Assembly: GCF_002197845.1 (NCBI RefSeq)
Contig: NZ_NIDE01000017.1
Coordinates: 124,001-188,000, forward strand
From: Fimbriiglobus ruber
GTDB lineage: Bacteria > Planctomycetota > Planctomycetia > Gemmatales > Gemmataceae
DNA: 64,000 nt
Direction: 5' to 3'
This document shows, piece by piece, positions 44,305 to 53,249 of this stretch; position 1 is the stretch's first letter, and each line of letters begins with the position of its first letter. The notes beneath the pieces were generated by a model. It did not search any database, was not told where the DNA came from, and worked only from the letters and a program-made list of their open reading frames with translations. Position numbers and translations under genes: made by a program.

Positions 44305-45525
44305 CAACTCCGCCACCAGGCTGCGTAAGAACGGCTCCGCGTCGGAAACGATGCCGACCGTCTGCGTGCTGCCGCGGTCCATCAGCTTCGTTACCGTGGC
44401 CGGGCTGATGTCCACGCAGGCAACCTTGACCCACGCCGGCAGCAAGTTCCCGACGGCGATCGAGTGGAGCGTCGTCGCGACCATCAGGCAGAAGCCCGTC
44501 CCGGGGATGTGACGACGCATCTCGTTCTGAGCCACCAGGATGTCCGTGATGACTTCCGGCAGCGGGCCGTCGTCCCGGATGCTGCCGCAGAGGACGTAAG
44601 GCACGTCACGCGTCGCGCACTCGTACATGATGCCGGACTTGAGCTTGCCGGCGGTCACGGCCGCCTTGATGCCGCCGAGCCGGCGGATGGTGTTGATCGT
44701 CCGCAGGTGGTGTTCGTGCCCCTCGTCGGTCGGCAGGCCGTGGTCGAGCGAGACGCCCAGGCTGGTGCCGTAAAACGCCTGCTCGATGTCGTGCGTCGCC
44801 AGTGCGTTCCCGGCGAACAGGACGTTCAAATACCCGGTGCGGACCAGGTGGGCGACGAACTCGCCGCCGCCGGTGTGGACGACGGCCGGGCCGAGGACGG
44901 CGAGAATCTTCTCTCCGGCCGCCCGCGTCCGCTTCATCGCGTGGGCCACCTCGCGGACGCTCACCGCCTTCGGCCGCTCACTCGACACCGGGCTGGCCAT
45001 GAACTCGAACAGCTCCCGCTTCCGCATCTCGGCTTCTGGCGGGAAGACCCGCAAACCGGTCCGGCCGACCACCACGAGGTCGCCTTTCGCCACGCTCGTC
45101 ATCGGCACACAGCGGGCCGCCCCGTCTGGGTCGACGAGGATGCCGCAGTCCATCTCCTGGTCTTCGACCTCGACCCATTCCCCCTTCAGGCGGACCTGGG
45201 TGCGGAAATTGGTGGTGCAGTAAAACCCGTCCGGAAACGCCCCGGGCACGTCGGCCGCGGCGACGGTGCAGTCGACGGGGTGGGTGGAGACGGCCCCGTG
45301 CGGGTGGATTTCGGCCAGGATCGCGTCGAGTTTGGCGGCCGAGTCCGCGCGGACCTCGATCCGCGCCCGACTGGCGTCGTCCTGCCGCTGGCCGAGGTCG
45401 AGCGACTCGATGTGGTACTGCCCGCCGCGGGACAGGATGGCGTCCAGCACCTTGGGCAATAGCAGCGAGTCGACGATGTGGCCGGTCATCTCGACGTGTT
45501 CGACGAACGCGGGTCGCGCGGGCAT
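44290..45525 (-). CDS. TIGR00300-family enzyme, ornithine-cyclodeaminase/LOR-SDH-like
   Basis: A 411-residue enzyme from the ATG at 45525, which has an excellent AGGAGG upstream; the frame extends 9 codons further but lacks support. The N-terminal part (HVEMTGHIVDSLLLPKVLDA, DLGQRQDDASRARIEV) and the C-terminal Rossmann-like part (GPAVVHTGGGEFVAHLVR, LFAGNALATHDIEQAFYG, HHLRTINTIRRLGGIKAAV) match the TIGR00300 family. That family includes archaeal ornithine cyclodeaminase and the C-terminal half of cyanobacterial AgrE/ArgZ. The likely reaction is conversion of ornithine to proline and ammonia using NAD. Substrate is inferred from family. No arginine gene is adjacent. Confidence 0.8.
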   Translation of the reverse strand: MPARPAFVEHVEMTGHIVDSLLLPKVLDAILSRGGQYHIESLDLGQRQDDASRARIEVRADSAAKLDAILAEIHPHGAVSTHPVDCTVAAADVPGAFPDGFYCTTNFRTQVRLKGEWVEVEDQEMDCGILVDPDGAARCVPMTSVAKGDLVVVGRTGLRVFPPEAEMRKRELFEFMASPVSSERPKAVSVREVAHAMKRTRAAGEKILAVLGPAVVHTGGGEFVAHLVRTGYLNVLFAGNALATHDIEQAFYGTSLGVSLDHGLPTDEGHEHHLRTINTIRRLGGIKAAVTAGKLKSGIMYECATRDVPYVLCGSIRDDGPLPEVITDILVAQNEMRRHIPGTGFCLMVATTLHSIAVGNLLPAWVKVACVDISPATVTKLMDRGSTQTVGIVSDAEPFLRSLVAELDKSI

Positions 45526-45889
45526 GGGAGAACCTCCTGCAAACGGATTCATTCCGCCTGTCCCATTTTCCGGCCGGGACGCGTCCGGACAAGGCCGGGC
45601 GGACCAATCGAGCCGATCCGCTGTTTATTCCTCACTTCAACGTCGTCAGAAATTCGATCGCGCATCTTCTGGGGCCGCGACCGCACCTCGCATCCGAACC
45701 ATGTCCGGGGGGCTTTCCCCGTTCCCCTCAACTCCCGCGGCGGCCCTGAAAGAGATGGGCCTGCGACGTTCCTCTTCAAATCACCCCCCGATCCGGGTGA
45801 ACCGCGTCCATCCAGCTTGTCCCGCGCCGCCGTTGGATTTCAAAATTTCAAACCCTCCATGCCGAAATACGTCCCCAAAGAACGAGCCC
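45526..45889. other. Intergenic region between the divergent cyclodeaminase-like and blaI-like genes
   Basis: No intact gene was seen in these 364 bp. The left half carries a short C-terminal fragment of a PVC-type cytochrome (see separate entry), and the rest shows no coding or structural signal I could identify before the blaI promoter. Confidence 0.4.
45632..45690 (-). pseudogene. Short C-terminal remnant of a PVC-type cytochrome/dehydrogenase gene
   Basis: Read on the minus strand, the end of this stretch is IEFLTTLK followed by a TGA at 45632-45634. It matches the very end of the 49674-53030 protein (RDLIEFLTTLK). The DNA agrees over 27 bases with about 3 differences. Upstream the similarity vanishes and the frame is lost. 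It marks where a homologous gene once ended. Confidence 0.45.
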
Positions 45890-45935
45890 TTGACACGTGA
45901 CTACACTCGTAGCAAAATGACCACTCGTGTAGTCA
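45890..45935 (+). promoter_or_regulatory. Promoter with overlapping BlaI-type operators
   Basis: TTGACA (45890-45895) and CAAAAT (45913-45918) are 17 bp apart, a good sigma-70 promoter. The dyad GACTACACTCGTAGC (45899-45913) sits between them, and its partner CACTCGTGTAGTCA (45922-45935) lies just downstream of the -10. The ACTACA/TGTAGT core matches the operators bound by BlaI/MecI repressors. The blaI-like gene starts at 45951, so this is the expected autoregulated promoter. Confidence 0.85.
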
Positions 45936-45950
45936 TATGAGGCGGGCAAC

Positions 45951-46334
45951 ATGACCGAGGCACATATCTCCGACGCGGAATGGCAAGTCATGCAGGTCGT
46001 CTGGGAGCGGAAGGAGGCGACGGCCGCCGAGGTCATCGCCGCCCTGACCGAAACGACCGGGTGGCAGCACCGGACCGTTCGTACCCTCCTCGCCCGGTTG
46101 GTCGCGAAGGGGGTGTTGGCCGCCGAAGCGGACGGCAACCGCTACCTCTATCGCCCGCTGGTCAGCCGGCGCACCTGCGTCCGCGAGGAGGGCCATTCCT
46201 TCCTGAAGAAAGTGTTCGGCGGCGACGCGACGGAATTACTCGTGCACTTCGTGCGCGGGGCCGACATTTCGCCCGCCCAGATCGAGGAACTGAAGCGGCT
46301 CCTCGACGAAAAACACCCGCGGACGAAACCATGA
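45951..46334 (+). CDS. BlaI/MecI-family transcriptional repressor
   Basis: A 127-residue winged-helix repressor. ISDAEWQVMQVVWERKEATA and GWQHRTVRTLLARLVAKGVL are the signature of the family, followed by the wing NRYLYRPLVSRR. The C-terminal part (SFLKKVFGGDATELLVHFV) is the dimerisation region where BlaR1-type proteases trigger cleavage. It represses the operon from the dyads upstream of its own gene. Its stop overlaps the start of the M56 peptidase gene (ATGA). In planctomycetes these pairs are numerous and need not concern beta-lactams; no adjacent beta-lactamase is under this promoter. Confidence 0.93.
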   Translation: MTEAHISDAEWQVMQVVWERKEATAAEVIAALTETTGWQHRTVRTLLARLVAKGVLAAEADGNRYLYRPLVSRRTCVREEGHSFLKKVFGGDATELLVHFVRGADISPAQIEELKRLLDEKHPRTKP

Positions 46335-48799
46335 CCGACACCCCGACAACGCTCGACACCGTACTGACGTGGGTCGCCCACGCGAGCTGGCAGGCGGCCG
46401 TGTTGGGGTTGCTGGTGGCCGTGCTGTCGCGGGTCCTGCGCGGGCGACTCGAACCGCGGTGGCACTTCTGCCTGTGGCTGGTGGTCCTGGCCCGACTGGC
46501 GCTCCCGGTCACGCCACCCGCGCCGTGGAGCCTATTCCGATTGGCGGGCGTGGCGGCGCCGAAGCAAGCTCCCATTGCCTCAAGTGTAACCGCGACTGTA
46601 ATCGACTCGCCCGTTGTCGCCACTCCGGATCCCCCTTTCGCCCCGGATATCAGCCCCACAATTTCTCGGGAAGCCAACGCGGAGGGCTTACCCGTACCCC
46701 CTTCCGGTGAAGAAACGGTCCGGGAGACTTCCACTTCCATCCCAGGGGAGACCGGAAAGTGGGTGGCGGCCGTGTGGCTTGCCGGGCTTCTCCTGCTCAT
46801 GACCCGGCAGGGGTGGCTGTCCTACCAATTCCGACGCCAGCGCGGCACCTGGCGGGATGCAGACTCCGCGGTGTTGGATTTGTTCCGTCGGTGTCAGGCA
46901 GAGTTGGGCATCGCTCGGTCGGTGCAACTCCTGATCGCCCCGGGCCGGCACGGCCCCGCGACGTGGGGAATGTTCCGCGCCGGTGTCGTTCTCCCGGCCG
47001 ACCTCCCGGCTCGCCTCTCGCCCGGCGAGTTGAGGCTCGTGCTGCAGCACGAGTTGATCCACGTCTGCCGCCGGGACGTTTTGTTCGACCGGGTCGCCAC
47101 AATCCTGGCAGCCGTCCACTGGTTCAACCCGTTCGCGTGGCTGACTCTGGCGGGCCTGCGGCGGGAGCGCGAGTTGGCCTGCGACGCGGCCGTCCTTCGT
47201 CAAATTGGGGACGGGGAAGCCGGGCGATACGGCCACGCCCTGCTGGCTGTGGCCGAACGCCTGACGGCTGCGGCAACGACGAGCATGGTGGGAGTGGTCG
47301 GACGGAATCAGTCCCTCGACAGGAGAATTCGGATGATTGCGAACTACCGAGCCCCGACGGCCGCGCGAACGGCGCTCGGCGGATTGCTTCTCGTCATGCT
47401 CGTCGCGCTAGGCCTGACGGACGCTGCGGGCGAACCGCCTCCCGCGCCCGCCCCCGACCGACCAGCTTCGGCCGCGCCGCCGGGAAAGGAAAATAGGACC
47501 GTGACGTTGACCGGCGTCTGTGAAGACGATACCGGCAAGCCACTTCCGGGCGTGCGGGTGGTGTTGTACCGATACGATTGGACGAATTTAAAGGACGAAA
47601 AAATCCACGATCAAGTGACCGGCAACGACGGCCGCTTCTCTTTCCCGGATGTTCCGGCGTTGCCGGCCGACGAACTGACTAATTGGGGATATCTGTTGGC
47701 AGCCACCAGCGCAGGCCGCGGCTCAGTGGTTGAGTATCTGCAACCGCAAGCGCTGAAAGGCCCACCCCGGCTCCGACTCGGGCCGGCTGCTGCCCTCCAG
47801 GGGCGCGTGACCGACATAGCCGGCAAGCCGGTCGCGGGCGCTCGGGTATGGGGGAGTTTCACGAACTCGCCGATCGAGGGGGTGCGTAGCACCTGGACTG
47901 ATGCGAACGGCCGGTACGCCATTACGGACATGACGGCGTGGGGATCCGATGCGACGAAACCCCAACCAGCAGGTGCTGGCATGGGGATGGCTGTTTCGGG
48001 CTGCTTTTTTCACGTCCATCACCCGGACTACGCGCGCGCCATGCCGATGTACCGCGGAATGCCAGCCGCAGTCGACGTTGTCCTCAAGCCGGCCGCGGTC
48101 ATCGAGGGCCGGGTCATGGACCGGGTGACCGGTCGTCCCGCAGGCGGAGTGCATGTCGAGTTGCAACCGGCGATGGACCGTCCGGATCGGTATCCCGAGG
48201 GAGCTGAAACGCGGACCGACGCGGAAGGACACTACCGGTTTGCGTCGATGCCCGCCGGGAAGTATGCCCTTTGGGCGGACGCCCCGGACCGCACGTGTGT
48301 CACCCCGGACTTGATGACTATCGAGGCGGGCAAGTCGCACACCGCCCCCGTTATCGAACTGATCGAAGGTGGATGGATCGAAGGGCATGTGGTCGCGGCA
48401 GACACGGGAAAACCCGTTAGTGGAGCCAGCAATCGAGACCGGCTGTCCGTCGCCGTCTGCGGCTCTGCCAGACCGGAGGCAGGGAGCAGGATGATCTCGA
48501 CCCCAGTCGATGTGCGCGGTCGGTTCAGTGTTCGGGTTCCGCCGGGATTGAACTTCCCATCTCTCACCAAGACCGACTACTGGTATCGGACCCAACGGCG
48601 GGAATATTTCGAAAAAGGAATCGAGGTGAAGGCCGGCGAGGTGACGTCCGTCGTCTTCCGCATTTTGCCAGCGAAACCTCTCCCGGATCCCGACCCGGCC
48701 CCCGTCCGGCTCCCGATCCCCGTCCCAGCCGAGCGACAGGCGGCTGCACTCATCCGCCAACTCGGGGGTGGTACGAGGTCGACATGGGCGGCCACGTAA
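46331..48799 (+). CDS. BlaR1-like M56 membrane metallopeptidase with carboxypeptidase-regulatory-like domains
   Basis: About 822 residues from the ATG overlapping the blaI stop; frames open further upstream but lie inside blaI. The N-terminus has membrane spans (AAVLGLLVAVLSRVL; FCLWLVVLARLALPV). The zinc motif HELIH is at residues 240-244, followed by WFNPFAWLTLAGLRRERELA. Another span (TALGGLLLVMLVALGL) leads to about three CnaB/CarboxypepD-regulatory-like domains (GKPLPGVRVVLYRY, GKPVAGARVWGSF, GRPAGGVHVELQ). Unlike classical BlaR1 there is no penicillin-binding sensor. At 48764-48768 a run of five G puts the last 11 codons out of frame; the true continuation is the LRR frame that follows. 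Confidence 0.88.
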   Translation: MTDTPTTLDTVLTWVAHASWQAAVLGLLVAVLSRVLRGRLEPRWHFCLWLVVLARLALPVTPPAPWSLFRLAGVAAPKQAPIASSVTATVIDSPVVATPDPPFAPDISPTISREANAEGLPVPPSGEETVRETSTSIPGETGKWVAAVWLAGLLLLMTRQGWLSYQFRRQRGTWRDADSAVLDLFRRCQAELGIARSVQLLIAPGRHGPATWGMFRAGVVLPADLPARLSPGELRLVLQHELIHVCRRDVLFDRVATILAAVHWFNPFAWLTLAGLRRERELACDAAVLRQIGDGEAGRYGHALLAVAERLTAAATTSMVGVVGRNQSLDRRIRMIANYRAPTAARTALGGLLLVMLVALGLTDAAGEPPPAPAPDRPASAAPPGKENRTVTLTGVCEDDTGKPLPGVRVVLYRYDWTNLKDEKIHDQVTGNDGRFSFPDVPALPADELTNWGYLLAATSAGRGSVVEYLQPQALKGPPRLRLGPAAALQGRVTDIAGKPVAGARVWGSFTNSPIEGVRSTWTDANGRYAITDMTAWGSDATKPQPAGAGMGMAVSGCFFHVHHPDYARAMPMYRGMPAAVDVVLKPAAVIEGRVMDRVTGRPAGGVHVELQPAMDRPDRYPEGAETRTDAEGHYRFASMPAGKYALWADAPDRTCVTPDLMTIEAGKSHTAPVIELIEGGWIEGHVVAADTGKPVSGASNRDRLSVAVCGSARPEAGSRMISTPVDVRGRFSVRVPPGLNFPSLTKTDYWYRTQRREYFEKGIEVKAGEVTSVVFRILPAKPLPDPDPAPVRLPIPVPAERQAAALIRQLGGGTRSTWAAT

Positions 48800-49623
48800 T
48801 CGCGGTCAACATGGTCAGCCACGAGACGCCGAATAAACAGTTATTCCGCAACAGTATCACCGATACCGACGAAGCCCTCCGGAACGTCGGCGCGTTCCCG
48901 CGACTGAAGCGGCTCCTTCTGATGAAAGGACAGGCCACAGACGAGGGGTTCCGGGCCGTGGCGGGGTTGGCCGACCTAGAAGAAATCTACGTGTGGGACG
49001 GCGCGGGCCTCACCGACGCCGGCATCAAACACCTGACCGGTCTGACAAAGCTCCGTTCTCTCCACTTCTCAAACGGGCAGCTCGGTGACGACGCGCTGGC
49101 TGTCTTTGGCCGGTTGCCGAACCTCCGCCGGTTGAGCCTTCAAGGCAACGCCTTCACCGATACCGGGCTGAAACACCTGAGCGCCCTCACGCAGTTGGAG
49201 GATCTATGGATAGGGAAAAACAAACGCCCGATCACTGACGCCGGGATTCGAAATCTCGTAGGGCTGAGCAGGCTAAGGCAACTCGACTTGCAAGATGCAA
49301 AGCTCGACGACCCGGGGGTCGCCTTATTAAGAAATATGAAGGAGCTTCGCGACCTTTACCTGACCTCACAAACCGGCCCCAGGGCCGTTTCCGACGCGAG
49401 TGTTGAAGTCTTGTCCGGTTTAACGAAGCTCAACCATCTAATTGTCAACAACACTCGCCTATCCGAAACGGGCGTCCGACGTTTACTGGCGCTGAACAGC
49501 TTGCAATCTCTGGGACTCACCAGCACGGAAATTCCCATGGACCGATGGGATGTGTGGGATGCGTTCCGACAGATCCGGCCTGATCTCGAGCTGAACGGCT
49601 CCAAACTCTCGCCCTCGAAGTGA
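48784..49623 (+). CDS. Leucine-rich-repeat tail of the M56 peptidase (frameshifted off)
   Basis: A 279-residue open frame overlapping the end of the peptidase by 16 bp. Reading one base differently at the G5 run joins AAALIRQLGG to WYEVDMGGHVIAVNM, the usual opening of planctomycete LRR domains. Then follow repeats of the type LTDAGIKHLTGLTKLRSLHF and FTDTGLKHLSALTQLEDLW. There is no ribosome-binding site before the ATG at 48784, so independent translation is doubtful. Most likely it is the C-terminal sensor or binding domain of the peptidase, lost through a one-base shift or a sequencing error. Confidence 0.75.
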   Translation: MGGHVIAVNMVSHETPNKQLFRNSITDTDEALRNVGAFPRLKRLLLMKGQATDEGFRAVAGLADLEEIYVWDGAGLTDAGIKHLTGLTKLRSLHFSNGQLGDDALAVFGRLPNLRRLSLQGNAFTDTGLKHLSALTQLEDLWIGKNKRPITDAGIRNLVGLSRLRQLDLQDAKLDDPGVALLRNMKELRDLYLTSQTGPRAVSDASVEVLSGLTKLNHLIVNNTRLSETGVRRLLALNSLQSLGLTSTEIPMDRWDVWDAFRQIRPDLELNGSKLSPSK

Positions 49624-49673
49624 CGCGACTGGCGCCAACCGCATTACTTCGGGTAACGGTCCCCTATCGCCCC

Positions 49674-52600
49674 TCACTTCAATGTCGTCAGGAACTCGAT
49701 CAGGTCGCGCAGTTCGCGGGGCGTGAGGGTGGTCTCGACCGACGGCATGGGCGACACCGGAGCGGTCCGTTTGTCGATGTCGTCGGTTGGGATCGATTGC
49801 TTCTTGCCGTCCGGCGTCTGGATGGTCACGGACTTCTTGTCCTCGGCGACCAGCGTGCCGGCCACGAGGCGGCCGTCGGCCAGCGTCAGGGTAACACTCG
49901 CGAAACCCTGGGCGATCTGGGCACTCGGCAGGATCAGCGATTCGAGCAGAAACTCCCGCGTCTTCTCCGGGTGTCGTTCCACCACTTTCGTCAGGTCCGG
50001 CCCGGCCGTCCCGCCGACGCCTTTGACCGTGTGACATCGGACGCACTGGGCGGCGGTGTGGTTGAAGAACACGTCCCGGCCGCGGTCGGCGTCACCGCCC
50101 GCGAGACTCGCCCGCCGCTTGCCGACAGGGTCTTTGGGCAGGGCCGCGTCGTACTTGTCCCGCGCGCGGTTCCGCGCCCCGTTCGGGGCCGCCTTCAGGG
50201 CGTCCAGGATGTCGAGTTGCAGGTCCGCCGGGGCGGTCCCGTCGGCGAGCTGGCCGCCGAGCGCGTCGAGCTGGGCCGACGCGTCCCTGGACTTGTACGC
50301 GGCCAGCCCGGCGACCGCCCGCTGGCGCTCGGCGGCCGGCGCCTTGGCGTCTTCCAACACTTCGCTGAACAGGGCGGCGCCGCGGGTCGCGTCTGACTGT
50401 GCGACGATGTCCCGCGCCTCGGCCCGGACGACCGGCGAAGTATCCTTGAGCGCGTCCGTGAGAAGCGGCGCGAGTTGCTTCGCCTTTTGCCCGGCCAGGA
50501 AGCGGAGGGCCGCCGCCCGGACGCCCGGTTCCTTCTTCGCGTCCACCGCCCACTCGGCAAACTTCGCGGGGTCGGCTTTCACGCCGAGGGCGAGGATCAG
50601 CCCAATCGCGTCGACTTGTAGCTTGTCGGACGTCTTGCCGAGTAGGTCCGCCAGGCCGGCTTCGACCGCCTCCTTGGCCGGGCCGGCGTCGCGGGCGTCG
50701 AGCGGGTGCCAGAAGCCCGTGACGCGATCGCGTTTCGGCGGATTGGCCCACTCACGAAGGGCGGCCAGCGCCTCGGCCCTGACCGCCCGCGAGACGTGCG
50801 AACTGGTGGCGACGGCCAGGACCGCCTTCGCCCGGTCGGGACCGCCGAGCCGGTAGGCCGCGTTGATGCAACGGCGGACGAGGGCGTCGCCGTCCGGCAC
50901 CGGCGTGGCCGCGAGGCTGGGGAGCTGGTCGGCCAGCGCGGGGTAGAGGTCTTCCAGCGGCAGGTCGTGGATCGCCCGGGCGGCTTCGATGCGAACGAGC
51001 GGGTCCTTGTCGGTCAGGAAGCGGACGAGTCGCTCGTCTTTTAGCCGGCGTTCGACGAGTACCACAGCCAGGCGGACCGAGCCGCTGGCGTCGGTCGCCC
51101 GCGCGTCCAGGGCCGCCTTGTCAGCGATGCGGGTCAGCGCGGCAACGCAGGCGTGCCGCAGGTACGGGTCGGCGTCCGCGTTCGCCCGGATCACGTCGAA
51201 CAGCGGGCCGACCGCGGCGGCGTGCTTGAGCTTGCCCAGCGCCTGAGCGGCGAAGAACTTGACCCGCGGGTTCTCGTCTTTCAGCAACTCGACCAGAGTC
51301 ATCGGGGCGGCTTCCGTCGCGGCACCGGTCGGGAGACCGCCGATCACCTTGGCTGCTTGGGCGCGGATTTCGGGATCCTTGTCCGCGAGCAGGACCGGCA
51401 GTCCGTTCCGGGCTTGGGGCACCGTGCGGCCGACCTGCCCGAGCCCCCAAATGGCGTGAATCCGCGCGAGCTGGTTCTTGGACTCGTAGGCCGTTTTCAA
51501 GAACGCGGTGACGATGACCTGCGGGTTCGCCCCCGGGCGGGTCTGGGCGGCGCGTTCGACGAGGGCGAACTGGGCCCGCTGGCGGACGCGCTGGTCCGGG
51601 TGATCGAGCAGCGCGGTCAACGCTTCGACGCCACGCTGTTTGAAGCCTTTGGCGAAGAGTTCCTTGGTCTCCTGCACGACCGGGTCGGCGAGGCGGGCCG
51701 GGTCGAAAACGGTGTAGATCCGGCCGCCGCCGCTGCCACCGCCCCACAGGAGTTGAACGAAGTCGGACACGTACATCTTGCCGTCGTACCCGAACTCGAC
51801 GTCTGTGGACGAGAACGGCTTGAGGAAGTCGTGGTAGTCGGCGATCTCGAACCCGGCCCCCTTCGGCACGACGCGGAACGACTCGATCCCGCCATTGCCG
51901 ACGTAATCGGCCATGAAGAACGCGTTCTTGTAGCGGTCCGGCATGCTCGTTCCGCTGGTGAACGTGAACCCGGAGGGGCCGTTGCCGATCTTGCCGACCG
52001 GCGGGACGATGTACGCCGGTTGGCCCGCGTGCGGCGCGTGCCAGAGCCGCTCGGCGAACCACGGGCCGGCGGTGTACGGGTCGGGGATCGTCTGGTAGGC
52101 CATGTTCCAGCCGGTCTCGCCGTCATCGACCACGTACACGAGGCGGGCCATGTCGCCGCGGTCGCAGTTGTTGTCGTCCGCGAACAGGTTGCCGTACTGG
52201 TCGAACGCGAGTTCCTGCGGGTTCCGCAGGCCGCGGTGGATCACTTCCAACTCGGTCCCGTCCGGGTTGCAGCGGAACACGCCGCCGGTCCGCGGGCCGC
52301 TGAGGGTCGTGTTTTCCTTCGTCCTCACGTGGAAGCCGCGGTCGCCGACGCTGAAGTAGAGCTTGCCGTCCGGCCCGAACGTCAGCCCGTGGAGGTCGTG
52401 GCCGAGGAACCCGCAGTTCACGCCGAACCCGGTGAGGAGCTTGGTCCGGACGTTTGCGGTCCCGGTGCCCTTGGTGTCCTTGAGGAGCCAGAGGTTCGGA
52501 ATGCAGGTGAGGTAGACGTTGCCGTCCCGGGCGAGGACGCCGGCCGCGAGGCCGTCGAGCGTCCCGTTGAAGCCGCCGGCGAAGACCGTCGACTTGTCCG

Positions 52601-53030
52601 CCCGGCCGCTGCCGGTGGTGTCTTCGAGCAACCGGACCTGGTCGGCGTGGCGAGTGAACCACTCCATGCCGCCCTGGAATTTCGAGGCGTGCTTCTGATA
52701 CATCCGGAGTCGGTCGTCGAGCGTACTGATTTGTAGGTCGTCTTCGAGGAAGAAGCCCCGGGTGCGGTTCTCCTCGGTGCCCTGATTGAACCGATACTCC
52801 TCGGCCACATAGACCCGGTTCTTTTCGTCGATCGAGATGGCGACCGGGCTGGCGAGCTTCGGTTCGGCCGCGTACAGCTCGACGCGGAACCCGGCCGGCG
52901 CCCGCAGCGCGGCCATCGCCTTGAGCGCCTTGTCGGTCCCGTCCGGCAAGTCCGGCGGGTCGGGCGGTGCGGCGACGGCGAGCAGGCCCGCGGACAGGAA
53001 CACAAGGGACGCGATGAGACGATAGCGCAT
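49674..53030 (-). CDS. PVC-type membrane-bound dehydrogenase with HEAT repeats and c-type haem
   Basis: An 1118-residue exported protein. A signal peptide (LIASLVFLSAGLLAVAA) is followed by the beta-propeller of the TIGR02604 type (FRVELYAAEPKLASPVAISI, NPQELAFDQYGNLFADDNN, FTSGTSMPDRYKNAFFMADY). Residues about 440-960 are HEAT-like helical repeats (VRQRAQFALVERAAQ, DPLVRIEAARAIHDLP). The C-terminus carries one haem site, AAQCVRCHTVKGVGG, with a later Met-bearing region of the TIGR02603 type. This architecture is typical of planctomycetes and verrucomicrobia and is linked to periplasmic sugar or alcohol oxidation, though substrates are mostly unknown. It is intact. Confidence 0.92.
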   Translation of the reverse strand: MRYRLIASLVFLSAGLLAVAAPPDPPDLPDGTDKALKAMAALRAPAGFRVELYAAEPKLASPVAISIDEKNRVYVAEEYRFNQGTEENRTRGFFLEDDLQISTLDDRLRMYQKHASKFQGGMEWFTRHADQVRLLEDTTGSGRADKSTVFAGGFNGTLDGLAAGVLARDGNVYLTCIPNLWLLKDTKGTGTANVRTKLLTGFGVNCGFLGHDLHGLTFGPDGKLYFSVGDRGFHVRTKENTTLSGPRTGGVFRCNPDGTELEVIHRGLRNPQELAFDQYGNLFADDNNCDRGDMARLVYVVDDGETGWNMAYQTIPDPYTAGPWFAERLWHAPHAGQPAYIVPPVGKIGNGPSGFTFTSGTSMPDRYKNAFFMADYVGNGGIESFRVVPKGAGFEIADYHDFLKPFSSTDVEFGYDGKMYVSDFVQLLWGGGSGGGRIYTVFDPARLADPVVQETKELFAKGFKQRGVEALTALLDHPDQRVRQRAQFALVERAAQTRPGANPQVIVTAFLKTAYESKNQLARIHAIWGLGQVGRTVPQARNGLPVLLADKDPEIRAQAAKVIGGLPTGAATEAAPMTLVELLKDENPRVKFFAAQALGKLKHAAAVGPLFDVIRANADADPYLRHACVAALTRIADKAALDARATDASGSVRLAVVLVERRLKDERLVRFLTDKDPLVRIEAARAIHDLPLEDLYPALADQLPSLAATPVPDGDALVRRCINAAYRLGGPDRAKAVLAVATSSHVSRAVRAEALAALREWANPPKRDRVTGFWHPLDARDAGPAKEAVEAGLADLLGKTSDKLQVDAIGLILALGVKADPAKFAEWAVDAKKEPGVRAAALRFLAGQKAKQLAPLLTDALKDTSPVVRAEARDIVAQSDATRGAALFSEVLEDAKAPAAERQRAVAGLAAYKSRDASAQLDALGGQLADGTAPADLQLDILDALKAAPNGARNRARDKYDAALPKDPVGKRRASLAGGDADRGRDVFFNHTAAQCVRCHTVKGVGGTAGPDLTKVVERHPEKTREFLLESLILPSAQIAQGFASVTLTLADGRLVAGTLVAEDKKSVTIQTPDGKKQSIPTDDIDKRTAPVSPMPSVETTLTPRELRDLIEFLTTLK

Positions 53031-53119
53031 GGGGAAAAGCCCGGCGACAAGGCGTGGGTGGAGGCGTGGCCGCGATGACTTCAGTTTAGCGGAACGAACG
53101 CGATCGGAGGCGAGCGGGG

Positions 53120-53225
53120 GACGTGAGTCCCCTGATTCTATTCCGTGAGAGACAACCGTTCTTTAGAATCATTCGATTGTTATTTAGAATCAGGATGTTG
53201 CTTTTAGAACCAGGGGACTGACGTC
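53120..53225. repeat. Imperfect inverted repeat with TTTAGAAYCA direct repeats
   Basis: The arms GACGTGAGTCCCCTGATTCT (53120-53139) and AGAACCAGGGGACTGACGTC (53206-53225) are nearly complementary (about two mismatches), 66 bp apart. Inside and at the right arm TTTAGAA(T/C)CA occurs three times (about 53162, 53193 and 53204). It lies between two leftward genes and may be a terminator-like structure or a small repetitive element. Confidence 0.6.
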
Positions 53226-53249
53226 ACCCGCTCGCCTTACCCGAACAGA

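Noticed and set aside
45951-48799. Beta-lactam resistance sensing by the BlaI/BlaR1-like pair
   Set aside because: The peptidase lacks the penicillin-binding sensor domain and no beta-lactamase is in the operon; the serine hydrolase at 53250-54350 has esterase-like third motif and is on the other strand.
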